Source of the DNA: Lewinellaceae bacterium
Lineage (GTDB): Bacteria; Bacteroidota; Bacteroidia; Chitinophagales; Saprospiraceae
DNA: 64,000 bases
Direction of reading: 5' to 3'
Assembly (NCBI GenBank): GCA_020636225.1
Contig: JACJYI010000003.1
Location: forward strand, 186,001 to 250,000
Shown piece by piece: positions 25,126 to 34,341 of this stretch (position 1 is its first letter; every line of letters starts with the position of its first letter). The notes beneath the pieces were generated by a model. It did not search any database. It was given only the letters and a program-made list of their open reading frames with translations, and was not told the origin of the DNA. A program made the position numbers and the translations under genes.

Positions 25126-28082
25126 ATGGGCGGATTCTTGATGAAGGAGCGATAGATGATTGACTGGATCTGCTGGCGGTAGCGACCTTCCTGCAAGCGA
25201 TTGGGGGTCATGCTGGGCCAGGTCCTGTTCGAGAGGAAGATATAGATCAGATCATGCTCGGGGTCAGCCCATACGCAGGTGCCTGTAAAGCCCAGGTGAC
25301 CGAAGGCCCGGTCGGAAACCTGGGGTGAAACATGCGTGTTCGGTCCGTTTTTGTCCTTCATGTCGAATCCCCAACCACGGCGATCCTGATCCGGGGCCCG
25401 GGTGGTAAACTGTCGGATCGTACCGGGTTGCAGGAACCGGACTCCACCGTAGACGCCATCGTTGAGCAGCATCTGGAAGAGGATGCCCAGGTCGCCGGCA
25501 TTGCTGAACAAGCCGGCATGGCCCGCTACACCACCGAGCATGGCGGCGGCCATATCATGGACGTGCCCCCTTACCTCCTGCTGGCGGAAGTAAGTGTCGG
25601 TTTCCGTAGGGGCGATGTTCTCCGGCAATTGGCGTGCCAGGGGATGAAAGGTCATCGATTCAAGGCCCAGGGGCTGATAGAATTGCTGGTCGACATACTG
25701 GTCCAGCGATTGGTCAGCCACCGCTTCGACCATTCGCTGCAGGAGCATGAAACCCAGATCGCTGTACACATAGTGTCCCGGTCGTCCCGGTTTGAGGTTG
25801 AGGATGGTGGACCACAATTCGTCGCGGTAGGCATCCTTCATGTACAGGTGGTCGGCTACCAGGACCGAGAATCCGGGTTCGGGGCGATCGCGGTAGAATT
25901 TTCTGGACGGTCGTTTCCGCTTGATCGTCTTTTCGTAGAACGGGATCCAGGCTGGCATGCCACTGGTGTGGGTGAGGAGGTCGCGAATGCGGATGTTGCC
26001 CGTGGCCTTGTTCCGGCATTCGGGCAGATAGACGCCCAATGCCTCTTCGGGATCGATACGACCCTGGTCAACCAGTTTCATGACCGCCATTGTGGTGGCT
26101 GCTGCTTTGGTCACGGAAGCCAGATCATAGGTAGTATGATGGTCGACCCCACGACTGGTGGTATCATAGGTGAGACGGCCAAAGGACTTGTCCATGACCA
26201 CTTTTCGGTCCTTGATCACCAGGATCTGGCCACCGGGAGCAGCGTGATTCCCGATCATCGTCCGGATCACCTCATCGATCAGGGCCAGGGTATCGGCAGA
26301 CATGCCGACCTGCTCGGGTTCGGCATACCCCAGCCGCATCAGGTTGTCGCCATAGCGGCCCATGCCGGCCCGGGCCACCTGGCTGGAGGTCACCGGCAGA
26401 TGCCCCTGGAAGATCATGTGGCCCATCAGCCCTTCCGCTGTGATGACCTGGGTGAGCGGGTCAGCCTGGTAGGATTGAACGACCCAGGAGAGGTCATCGA
26501 AGTTCTGCAGGCCATAGGGGTTACCAAAGTTGACCACCACGACCGGGGTCTGTTCATTCAGTTCGTGGAGAAACTCGATGGAGGAAGAGGTGATGCCAAA
26601 ATTGTTCCTGGGATAGGCGGTCTGGTCGAAGAGGCCAACGATCACCGCATCGCGATCGCTCAACTGTTGTTTCCACATCCGGATGGCGGCCCGGCTGAAG
26701 TCCTTCGGGGCGGCGTAGCGGTCAAGATGGGTATAGGCGCTAAGGGTGGACTGGAAGGCATTGTTCAGGGTGTCGCCTATGTTGAGCACGGCGAGTTTGA
26801 GGGCATGCAGTTCCTTGAACGGGATCAGGTTGTCGCGATTGCGCACCAGGGTAATGGACTGTTCGATCAGTCGCGACCGGATGATCCGGCTGACCGGAGG
26901 GTTCAGGTCTTCCTCCAGACCGTCCAGGCGGACGGGTTCCAGGGAGGTCAACCCCAGGCGATACTTGGTGCGTAAAATGCGCTTGACATGGGTTTCCAGC
27001 CTGGGCAGGGGCATGTCTCCGTTGCGCACGGCTTCCAGGATCCGGTCGATGGCTTTCGGCAGGTCGGAAGGCAGGAGGAGGATGTCATTGCCGGCCGCCA
27101 GGGCTTGCCACTCCGCTTCACCATTGGCGGCGAACTGGGTCACCCCGTTCATATCCATGGCGTCGGTGAACACGATGCCGTCAAAACCGATCTCCTGCCG
27201 CAGCAAATCCTGTACCGTATGGGTGGAGAGGGTGGTGGGAATCTGGAAGGCATCATCCAGTGCGGGGATATTCAGGTGAGCCACCATGACACTTTGCAGG
27301 CCCTTGGCCGACAACTGCCGGAAGGGATATAGCTCGATGCTGTCCAGTCGCTGCCGGGAATGCAGGATCACGGGCAAGGCCTTGTGCGAGTCGGTGTCCG
27401 TATCTCCGTGGCCGGGAAAGTGCTTGGCGCAAGCCATGACATTCCCGTCCTGGAGGCCCTGCATGTAGGCGGTACATTTATTGGCCACCCTGAAGCGGTC
27501 TTCTCCGAAGGAGCGGAAGTTGATGACCGGATTGTCGGGGTTGTTGTTGATATCCGCTACGGGCGCGAAATTGACCTGCGTGCCGATGCGCCGCAATTGG
27601 CGAGCGATCTCCCGTCCCATCAGGTAGATCAGGTGGTCGTCCTCTATGGCGCCCAGGGCGATCTGCCTGGGGAAGTCGACCACTTCCGGACCATCCAGTC
27701 GCATGCCCAGGCCCCATTCGGCATCCATGGCAATAAGGAGGGGGACCTGGCTGATCTGTTGGTACTCATTGGTCAGTTCCGCCTGGCGGCGGGGCGTGCC
27801 CTGGAAGAAGCACAGGCCACCTACTCCGTATTCCCGGATCTGGTTGGCTACGGATTCCTCGTAGGCCCGGTCCTTGTTGGAATAGGCGCGGATCATGAAG
27901 AGCTGGCCGATCCGTTCCCGGACGGTCAGGCGGGCGTAGACGGAATCCACCCATTGGTTCTCCAGGATCTGTTGGCGCTCGGAATAGTAGTGAATGCTGG
28001 TGTAACCGAGGTTGGCCAACAGCGGTAGCGTGCCCATCAGGACAACAACCCAGACCGTGCGGTACATCCAACTTCTCATCAT
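25122..28082 (-). CDS. GH3 beta-N-acetylglucosaminidase fused to a class C beta-lactamase-like serine hydrolase
   Basis: 986 residues with an N-terminal membrane anchor or signal (about 8-25). GH3 domain about 45-385: the NagZ-type KHFPGHGDTDTDSH (220-233, Asp231/His233 dyad) and the nucleophile Asp307 in VFTDAMDM. A GH3 C-terminal domain follows (about 405-570). Residues about 590-980 are a serine hydrolase/penicillin-binding-like domain with Ser656-x-x-Lys659 (LASVTKA), a YSD in place of the usual YxN, and HLGFTGT in place of the KTG-type motif. It probably trims amino sugars and peptides of wall fragments outside the cytoplasm. Such fusions exist in Bacteroidota. It overlaps the next gene by ATGA. 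Confidence 0.88.
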   Translation of the reverse strand: MMRSWMYRTVWVVVLMGTLPLLANLGYTSIHYYSERQQILENQWVDSVYARLTVRERIGQLFMIRAYSNKDRAYEESVANQIREYGVGGLCFFQGTPRRQAELTNEYQQISQVPLLIAMDAEWGLGMRLDGPEVVDFPRQIALGAIEDDHLIYLMGREIARQLRRIGTQVNFAPVADINNNPDNPVINFRSFGEDRFRVANKCTAYMQGLQDGNVMACAKHFPGHGDTDTDSHKALPVILHSRQRLDSIELYPFRQLSAKGLQSVMVAHLNIPALDDAFQIPTTLSTHTVQDLLRQEIGFDGIVFTDAMDMNGVTQFAANGEAEWQALAAGNDILLLPSDLPKAIDRILEAVRNGDMPLPRLETHVKRILRTKYRLGLTSLEPVRLDGLEEDLNPPVSRIIRSRLIEQSITLVRNRDNLIPFKELHALKLAVLNIGDTLNNAFQSTLSAYTHLDRYAAPKDFSRAAIRMWKQQLSDRDAVIVGLFDQTAYPRNNFGITSSSIEFLHELNEQTPVVVVNFGNPYGLQNFDDLSWVVQSYQADPLTQVITAEGLMGHMIFQGHLPVTSSQVARAGMGRYGDNLMRLGYAEPEQVGMSADTLALIDEVIRTMIGNHAAPGGQILVIKDRKVVMDKSFGRLTYDTTSRGVDHHTTYDLASVTKAAATTMAVMKLVDQGRIDPEEALGVYLPECRNKATGNIRIRDLLTHTSGMPAWIPFYEKTIKRKRPSRKFYRDRPEPGFSVLVADHLYMKDAYRDELWSTILNLKPGRPGHYVYSDLGFMLLQRMVEAVADQSLDQYVDQQFYQPLGLESMTFHPLARQLPENIAPTETDTYFRQQEVRGHVHDMAAAMLGGVAGHAGLFSNAGDLGILFQMLLNDGVYGGVRFLQPGTIRQFTTRAPDQDRRGWGFDMKDKNGPNTHVSPQVSDRAFGHLGFTGTCVWADPEHDLIYIFLSNRTWPSMTPNRLQEGRYRQQIQSIIYRSFIKNPPI

Positions 28083-28831
28083 CCTTTCCTAACCAATTCC
28101 GGCGTTGGATATTGTCTCCGCCAGAGAGGGAATTTGTGGTGCTGAAACAGCCCGATGGCAAGGATAATGAATCTGCTCCTGAATGCCAATTGTGAGAGCA
28201 CAGATTCAATAAAATCAGTCATTCCAATGTTAATAGACTCTGTTTAGTAATTTTTCACTTAAAGGTCGATGGCAAATCCTTTACCTGAGGTGTTTCATTT
28301 CTGGCCCGGCTCAAGCCGCCGGCCCCGAGCATTCGGGGTACTTTTTGTCTTGGCAAAAAGCCAGCCTGGCCGGCAGGCAGGTAGGCATCCCGCTCATCAT
28401 CCACTGGATGATGCACGGGACTACAACATGCGGGGCATGTTGCAGAAACCGCTGTCGCCAAAATGGACCTTGTTTTCATTCTTCTGACCGGTGAAAACGG
28501 ACTTTTTGCAAGAGGGGCATTTACATCATGACCCGGCCGCTCCGGTTTTGCCGTGGGAATCTAATAGCTTTGAATCCTTTTATTGCTTTTCTAGCCGGGA
28601 AGAATTCTTCTTCATTTCGGCAAAACAATGCGGCAATCTTCGGTTCAATCTTGTCAAAATGATAACCTTGGATCAAACCAAAATTACGGGTCATGATGTG
28701 TTTGGGAGGCCCTTGTTTGGCGACGATTTGAGTCAGGTGGTTGGTTTCTTGTGGGATACTTTACAGGCCAATAAACTTGGTTGTCAATACAAAGAGTCTC
28801 AGCTAAACTATCAGATCAGTTCTATTGGGGT
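28083..28831. other. Long intergenic stretch with hairpin cluster, no gene
   Basis: Both flanking genes are on the minus strand. No open frame here has a domain or signal peptide; a 124-codon plus-strand frame at 28491-28865 runs into the next gene and looks random. The middle is rich in inverted repeats. The right part (28490-28830) is AT-rich and shows nothing I recognise. The promoter of the GH3 gene should be near 28090-28260. Confidence 0.6.
28323..28442. repeat. Cluster of four inverted repeats
   Basis: Four consecutive dyads: CCCCGA-GCAT-TCGGGG (28323-28338), CTTTTT-GTCTTGGC-AAAAAG (28341-28360), CATCATCCA-C-TGGATGATG (28395-28413) and CAACATGC-GGG-GCATGTTG (28424-28442). A GGCCGGCAGGCAGG stretch lies between. 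The segment near 28361-28386 matches 23817-23840 in opposite orientation, so this is probably a dispersed intergenic element. Confidence 0.7.
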
Positions 28832-30796
28832 TTATTTCTTTATACCCAGCCGTTCAAAAACCTGAGGGTCCTGCTTTCTGGCCCGGTCGTGCCACTCCTG
28901 CCCTTTGACCGGATCACCGGCATTGAACCAGGTATTGCCCAGGTAGACCATCAGTTCGGCATTGTCAGGCTTGATCTCCAGTGCCCGGGTGAAGTAGCGG
29001 ATGGCCTCCTCGGATTGGCGACCGATCCCATAGGCGATCCCCATGAGGCGGTTGCTTTCGAAATCATTGGGATCGAGGGCCAGGGCCTTCTGGAGGTAAT
29101 CAATGGAGGCAGGCAGGTCATTCTTGACTTCTCCCATATATCGGCCTGCCTCGCGATAGGTGATCTGCAGGTTGTTGGTGGCCTCGCGATACCCGGGATC
29201 CAGGCTGAGCGCCTGCTGGTACCATTGGATAGAGACCGGGTATTCCTTGAGGTAGTTGTAGGCGTTGCCCAGCAGAAGGCAGGCGTTCTTGTATCCCGGA
29301 TGGATCTCCATGGCCCTGGTCAGGTGGGTGATGGCCTCCCGGATCATGGCCTCCCGGCGGGCTTCATTGGCAGGGAGGATGGCCTGCGCGATCAGCTCGC
29401 CTCCGGTGGCATTCTGGAGCTTGGCACTGTTGACCGAGGTTTGGACATCCGTCGTGAAGAGGGTATAGTTATCTTTCCAAACCGGATTGCGAGCGATGGT
29501 CTGCGCACCCCACAACAGGACAACCACCGCCAGGACGCCCCAGGAGAGTGCCGCAGATCTGGCCTGGAGTCGCTTGTGGATCAGCCATCCCAACCAGAGG
29601 GCAAAGCCGACGGATGGCATGAACAGAAACCGTTCGGACATGTTCGTGCCCACCGGGAAGACGATGTTGGACACGATGGACAGGGTGGCCAGATAGAAAA
29701 AGGCTGCAAATGCCGTCAGGGAACGCGATCTCCAACCGCGGATGATCAGGATGACCAGTCCCACGTGCAGGAGGATGCTGAGCCAGACCAGCGGGTCACT
29801 GAGATCGTGGATGGCAATGTGGCGGGGATAGTAATCATGGGTCAATGGCACGGGCCAGACCAGGAGTTTCAGGTACAACAGCAGGGTAAAGAGGATGGTG
29901 CCCCATCGTTCGGCCCCGGAAAAATACACGTATTGATTGCCCACCAGCTTGACAAATGGATTGTTCAGCATCTCCAGAGGCGGCTGACCCGTACTCCAGC
30001 CGATCACCGATCCCCGAATGAACAGGAAGCCGATGGTGGCCAGGGCGAGAGGCCAGAGGGCAATGCCCTTGGCCGGTGTCCAGGATTTGCGAAAGAACCA
30101 GAGGGAGACGGGGATGACGGCCAGGAAGGTAATGGCATTCTCCTTGCTGAGCAGGGCCAGGAAGAGGCTGGCGGCGGCTCCGGCATACAGGGCTGGTCGT
30201 TTCGTATCCCAAGCCCGGAGGACAAGCCACCATGCGCCCAGACTGCCGAACAGGGAAAGGATCTCGTCACGACCCTTGATGTTGGCCACCACCTCGGTAT
30301 GCAGGGGATGGGCGGCAAACAGGCCGGCCGCCGCCAGGGCGATCCAGGCAGCCGTATCCGGGTCCATCCGTTCACGCAGCAGCAGCCTCATGGTAAAGAA
30401 GAGCAGGGCGCACAAGGCCCCGTACAACAAGGCATTGATCAGGTGGCTCATGAACGGGCTGCCCCCGAAGAGGGACTGTTCGATGGCAAAGGTGATGGGC
30501 GTCAGGGGTCGGTATCGCCCCCCGGCCACGAGATTGGCTTTTCCTTCCTCCTTGAAAAAGCCGTAGAAGGTATCGTATCTGGCCAGTCCGGATATGCCAC
30601 TGATGCCCTGTTGCGTGAACATGTTCTCGGTGATGACGATCGCGTCGTCCAGGGCGTAGTCGTGGAACAGCGTGTTGACATACAAGGCGAACCCCAGCGC
30701 GACCACCAGCCAGGGGGCATAGCGGAGCAAGGGTGACCCGGTGTCACCGGTGGGCGTCTTCCGGAGGGTGGAGGTCGTTGGTTTCTTCGTGGCCAT
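28832..30796 (-). CDS. TMTC-like multi-membrane protein with C-terminal TPR repeats
   Basis: 654 residues. The first about 430 residues hold roughly ten membrane helices and the sequence YALDDAIVITENMFTQQG followed by YRPLTPITFAIEQSLFG, the signature of the DUF1736/TMTC family of GT-C-like glycosyltransferases (an acidic DD near the first helix pair). FAAHPLHTEVVANIKGRDEIL is another family block. Residues about 480-650 are TPRs (AITHLTRAMEIHPGYKNACLLLGNAYNYL, AIRYFTRALEIKPDNAELMVYLGNTWF). Eukaryotic TMTC proteins O-mannosylate cadherins; a sugar-transfer role on exported proteins here is inferred. It is 32 nt upstream of the TlpA-like gene. Confidence 0.78.
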   Translation of the reverse strand: MATKKPTTSTLRKTPTGDTGSPLLRYAPWLVVALGFALYVNTLFHDYALDDAIVITENMFTQQGISGISGLARYDTFYGFFKEEGKANLVAGGRYRPLTPITFAIEQSLFGGSPFMSHLINALLYGALCALLFFTMRLLLRERMDPDTAAWIALAAAGLFAAHPLHTEVVANIKGRDEILSLFGSLGAWWLVLRAWDTKRPALYAGAAASLFLALLSKENAITFLAVIPVSLWFFRKSWTPAKGIALWPLALATIGFLFIRGSVIGWSTGQPPLEMLNNPFVKLVGNQYVYFSGAERWGTILFTLLLYLKLLVWPVPLTHDYYPRHIAIHDLSDPLVWLSILLHVGLVILIIRGWRSRSLTAFAAFFYLATLSIVSNIVFPVGTNMSERFLFMPSVGFALWLGWLIHKRLQARSAALSWGVLAVVVLLWGAQTIARNPVWKDNYTLFTTDVQTSVNSAKLQNATGGELIAQAILPANEARREAMIREAITHLTRAMEIHPGYKNACLLLGNAYNYLKEYPVSIQWYQQALSLDPGYREATNNLQITYREAGRYMGEVKNDLPASIDYLQKALALDPNDFESNRLMGIAYGIGRQSEEAIRYFTRALEIKPDNAELMVYLGNTWFNAGDPVKGQEWHDRARKQDPQVFERLGIKK

Positions 30797-30828
30797 CGGA
30801 TTATGCAGTACGCGGACGAAATCTGCCG

Positions 30829-31863
30829 TTACAGGTCGAGTGAATCCAGGAGTTCCTTCAATTTGTTGCTGGAGGGTCTCGGCGCATCGGGGGATACGAT
30901 ATTGCCATCGGGGTCGATAAGGATGAACCGGGGGATGCCATTGATCTTGTAGGCCGTCACAAAGTCCGTTTTCCAGCCATTTGGCGCGAACAATTGAATG
31001 CCGCCCAATTCCTTGTCGGCGACCATGGCCTTCCAGTCTTCGCGAGCCTTGTCCCAGGAACCATCATGGGTTCGGTCGTCGTCGATGGACATGCTCACGA
31101 ACCGGATGTTTCGGTCGTGGTAGGCCTGCTCGACCTCTTTCAGGTGCGGGATCTCCGCCTTGCACGGACCACACCAGGTGGCCCAGACATCGACATAGAC
31201 ATAGTGCCCTTTGAGGTCGGACAGGGATGTGGTGTTGCCATCGACATTCTCAAAGTCGGTGAATGTCGGAGAAGGACTGCCAGTGGGCAATTCATGTTTC
31301 AGGTTGATGGATGCAGTCAGGTATTTGGTATAGGATTTTAGCATGGGTTCGAGGTTCTGGATGGCCTCCCGGGTGATCAGGGTATCGACCTCCGGGGCGG
31401 AGGCGTAGAAGGCCTTCAGTTCATTCCCGATGGCAGCCATGGCGCTATCCAGTCGGGCGTGATCTTCCAATTCGCCCAGTGCTTCGAAGTCCAGGAGTTG
31501 TTCCTCTTTCAGGGCTTTTCGGGCGAGGAAGTTGCTGTGTTCGGCACCCATGCCGGCATACCGGATGGTCTCGTCGAATTCCCGGGTGTCCAGGGTGAGG
31601 TGAAGGTCAAAACCATTCCTCAGGAAGATACTGGTCGACTCGTTGCCGTCATACAAGTTGTAGATGCCGGGGGTGATGGAGAAGGTATCCCGAAAGGTGC
31701 CATCGGCATTGACCCGGATGGTTTTTTTGATATTTCTGCCACGTACGACCAGGGAATCGCTGCTCTTTTCCGTGATCTGACCGGACAGGGACATGTAGTC
31801 TGTGGATGTCTGGCCGAAGGAGATGAACGGCAGGAAAGCGAACAGCAGGAGGAGATGTTTCAT
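30829..31863 (-). CDS. TlpA/ResA-type thiol-disulfide oxidoreductase, secreted
   Basis: 344 residues starting at MKHLLLLFAFLPFISFGQ, a signal peptide; the frame upstream to 31959 is not used. The N-terminal about 170 residues are a DUF4369-like beta domain plus helical linker, common in Bacteroidota TlpA proteins. Residues about 198-344 form a thioredoxin fold with Cys231-Gly-Pro-Cys234 in VDVWATWCGPCKAEIPHLK and a cis-Pro in INGIPRFILID. It probably reduces or isomerises disulfides in periplasmic proteins or cytochrome c. It is located behind the TMTC-like gene and divergent from galE. Confidence 0.87.
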   Translation of the reverse strand: MKHLLLLFAFLPFISFGQTSTDYMSLSGQITEKSSDSLVVRGRNIKKTIRVNADGTFRDTFSITPGIYNLYDGNESTSIFLRNGFDLHLTLDTREFDETIRYAGMGAEHSNFLARKALKEEQLLDFEALGELEDHARLDSAMAAIGNELKAFYASAPEVDTLITREAIQNLEPMLKSYTKYLTASINLKHELPTGSPSPTFTDFENVDGNTTSLSDLKGHYVYVDVWATWCGPCKAEIPHLKEVEQAYHDRNIRFVSMSIDDDRTHDGSWDKAREDWKAMVADKELGGIQLFAPNGWKTDFVTAYKINGIPRFILIDPDGNIVSPDAPRPSSNKLKELLDSLDL

Positions 31864-32089
31864 TTGATGGATGGTTGACAATGGGTGGATATTCAGATCA
31901 GGACAGGTTTCTGGAGTCGGCAGATTCTCTTGATGGCCGATCATCACAAAGCTGAACAAGTATAGCGAGATTCGGTGAAAACCGGATCAAGCAGCCTGTC
32001 GGATCCCATCAGCTAACGCCCCACCTTCCAGGCCAGGCCTGATGGAGGGTTGATCGTTGCGAGGGAGACGGGCCATTGGCATTATGCCT

Positions 32090-32097
32090 TACCTTTG
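32090..32097 (+). promoter_or_regulatory. -7 promoter element of galE copy 1 (TACCTTTG)
   Basis: TACCTTTG lies only 4 nt before the ATG of galE copy 1. If used as a -7 element, the transcript would be leaderless or nearly so; otherwise an upstream promoter is used. Confidence 0.4.
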
Positions 32098-32101
32098 GGG
32101 C

Positions 32102-33115
32102 ATGTCCATATCAGGGAAGGTCATTGTCACCGGCGGGGCCGGGTATATCGGTTCGCACACCGTGGTCGACCTGCAGCAGGCGGGATATGATGTGGTGATC
32201 CTGGACAACCTGTCCAATTCGGATATCCGAGTCCTTGACGGCATCGCCGCCATTACAGGGATCAAGCCGGTATTTCACCCGATCGATATTGCTGATCATT
32301 CGGCACTGACCGACGTCCTGACCATTCACCGGCATGCCGTCGGGGTTATCCATTTTGCCGCATTCAAAGCGGTGGGCGAAAGTGTGGAGCGCCCCCTGGC
32401 CTATTACGCCAATAATGTCGGAGGGATGATCTCCCTTCTACAGGTCATGGAGCGACTGGGAATGGACCATCTGATCTTTTCCTCGTCCTGCACGGTCTAT
32501 GGTCAGCCCGAGGTCCTGCCGGTGACGGAGGATGCACCTGTCCAGGTTGCCCAGTCGCCCTATGGCAATACCAAGCAGATCTGCGAGGAGATCCTGCGGG
32601 ATGCGGTATCTGCGGGATCGTTCAACGGGGTGATCTCGCTGCGGTATTTCAATCCGGTCGGAGCGGATCCTTCGGCCCTGATCGGCGAGTTACCATTGGG
32701 TGTGCCAGCCAACCTGATGCCCTTCATCACCCAGACGGCCGCCGGCCTTCGCGAGGAGCTGAAGGTCTACGGCGGGGATTATGCCACCCCGGACGGCACG
32801 GCCATCCGGGATTATATCCATGTGGCCGACCTGGCCGCTGCGCATCGGGTGGCCCTGGAGCGGCTGGTGAACGGCAGGCAGGAGGAGGCATTCGAGATCT
32901 TCAATATCGGTACAGGCAGGGGCACCTCTGTCCTGGAAGTCATCCAGGCCTTCGAGAAGGTGAGCGGCCGGACGCTGCCCTACCGGATCGTGGATCGCCG
33001 GCCCGGCGATGTGGAGCAGGTGTGGGCGGATACGACCCGAGCCAACCGGGTGCTGGGTTGGACCGCTGAGCGATCCCTGGAGGACATGGTGGCCAGTGCA
33101 TGGAAGTGGGAGTAA
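32102..33115 (+). CDS. galE: UDP-glucose 4-epimerase, copy 1
   Basis: 337 residues. Short-chain dehydrogenase fold: NAD-binding GGAGYIG (11-17), active-site Ser near 128 in FSSSCTVYG, and catalytic Tyr154/Lys158 in SPYGNTK. GalE interconverts UDP-glucose and UDP-galactose for surface polysaccharides. A second, closely related copy lies at 39.0-40.1 kb in the same orientation. Residues 140-337 are almost identical between copies, whereas residues 50-125 differ clearly, which suggests gene conversion. No other sugar-nucleotide genes are adjacent. Confidence 0.92.
   Translation: MSISGKVIVTGGAGYIGSHTVVDLQQAGYDVVILDNLSNSDIRVLDGIAAITGIKPVFHPIDIADHSALTDVLTIHRHAVGVIHFAAFKAVGESVERPLAYYANNVGGMISLLQVMERLGMDHLIFSSSCTVYGQPEVLPVTEDAPVQVAQSPYGNTKQICEEILRDAVSAGSFNGVISLRYFNPVGADPSALIGELPLGVPANLMPFITQTAAGLREELKVYGGDYATPDGTAIRDYIHVADLAAAHRVALERLVNGRQEEAFEIFNIGTGRGTSVLEVIQAFEKVSGRTLPYRIVDRRPGDVEQVWADTTRANRVLGWTAERSLEDMVASAWKWE
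32891..33099 (+). repeat. 209-bp tract identical to galE copy 2
   Basis: Every base of this 3' tract is the same as 39817-40025 in the second galE copy. The surrounding gene shows many silent differences. Similar sequence also continues past the stop codon (GGATTGACCTGGAGGCTATT). Confidence 0.9.
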
Positions 33116-33302
33116 AGCTGAGCAGAGGGTAGGGTGTCAGGAGTGGATTGACCTGGAGGCTATTTGCAGTTCGCCAAAGCATGAACAATCTTGATCTGAT
33201 ACACTTTTCTGAATATTATCCACAATAACATGTATATTGCAATAAGATAAATGCTCACAGCCTACTATTCAAACGATGGCACACATCACCCGTCTAGTCC
33301 TG

Positions 33303-33821
33303 ATGAAAGCCCTCATCCTCATTTTGATGCTGACAGGCACACCTATCATAGCCCAGGCACAAGTCAAAGTCGACATTCAAGCAGGTGGAGCAAACTTTCT
33401 GGGGCTGTCGATCAACACAGAGTTTGACATCCCCATTTATCGGGAGAAAGGCCACATGCTGATGCCTCGATTCGGAGTAGGGAGGACTTTTCCGGGTTAC
33501 CGTTCTCCATCTTCGATCATTCATTTTGGATTACACTATCGCATTAGAAAGTTTGGCATCGGGTGTGAGACCGCCGGATTCGCAACCAGCCCGTTCGACA
33601 GCGATAGTAATTTTTTTGACCCGCCCTCGGACATCCTGGTCTATCCCGATCTGAATTATACATTCTCTTTCAATCGAAATCCGCATTTGTACCTCCGGCT
33701 ATCTGCAGGAGTCTATTTCGCATTTGACAAGATCAGGGACGACATATCGGGAAAGAATAAATTAGAATGGCAGGGAGATCCTATACCTGGCGCTGGACTG
33801 ACATGCGGGTATGCGTTTTAG
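33303..33821 (+). CDS. Small exported outer-membrane-like protein, unknown
   Basis: 172 residues from MKALILILMLTGTPIIAQAQ, a good signal peptide; the frame from 33276 adds nine residues before it. The mature part consists of short alternating strands with aromatic residues (GHMLMPRFGVGRTFPG, IIHFGLHYRIRKFGIGCE, LNYTFSFNRNPHLYLRLSAGVYFAF, GLTCGYAF), as in small eight-stranded outer-membrane barrels. No family was recognised. Base composition is more AT-rich than in galE, and the gene stands alone in the segment between the two galE copies, which points to accessory origin. Confidence 0.6.
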   Translation: MKALILILMLTGTPIIAQAQVKVDIQAGGANFLGLSINTEFDIPIYREKGHMLMPRFGVGRTFPGYRSPSSIIHFGLHYRIRKFGIGCETAGFATSPFDSDSNFFDPPSDILVYPDLNYTFSFNRNPHLYLRLSAGVYFAFDKIRDDISGKNKLEWQGDPIPGAGLTCGYAF

Positions 33822-34341
33822 TTTGAAAGGGAAATAAAGTGGTTCTTCCTACGGATTGACTCCCTGAAGTTGATATTTCACTATACCCTTTATGCATCAC
33901 CACGATCCAGAGCCAGAAAGCGGTGCTGTAGCCGATTTGCTCCCCATTGGCTGGGTGAACTTCAAACCAAATCGGAGGTTTGAGCTACTAGAGCATGAAC
34001 TGAATTCCAGATCATATCCGTAACGGAAATTTTGGGTAGATATTTTCATGATGTGATCATAAACAAATATGATCAATCGGTATCAAAGATCTACTACAAT
34101 CTAGAATTTGGACTCTTGTCCTTTACTGATTGTCAAGGATAACAATGGGAGGTGGAACGCATCATTCAACCAAATTGTCGCTTGTCTGACAATAACCAGG
34201 AGCGTCTAGATCCTCAACTCCAATAAATTAGCCTTAGCTTTGAACAAGTCTAACCGGGACCTTCACCTGGTAGTCCGGTCGGCCATTAAATGCCGATATT
34301 GTTATTATGCCAAGTACTCATAACGGTCACACCTTTTTGTC
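33822..34341. other. AT-rich gene-free stretch; one short frame
   Basis: No supported gene. A 43-codon frame at 33892-34023 begins MHHHDPEPESGAVADLLPIG and continues WVNFKPNRRFELLEHEL before a stop; it reads like the start of a real protein, but nothing recognisable follows in any frame, so it may be a remnant. The promoter of the large T9SS gene should lie near 34230-34340. Confidence 0.5.

Noticed and set aside
25332..26975. 547-codon plus-strand frame
   Set aside because: Antisense of the GH3-serine hydrolase gene, whose catalytic motifs are clear.
28491..28865. 124-codon plus-strand frame
   Set aside because: No signal or domain, runs into the end of the minus-strand TMTC-like gene, composition like noncoding DNA.
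28781..30736. 651-codon plus-strand frame
   Set aside because: Antisense of the TMTC-like gene; highly charged, no domain.
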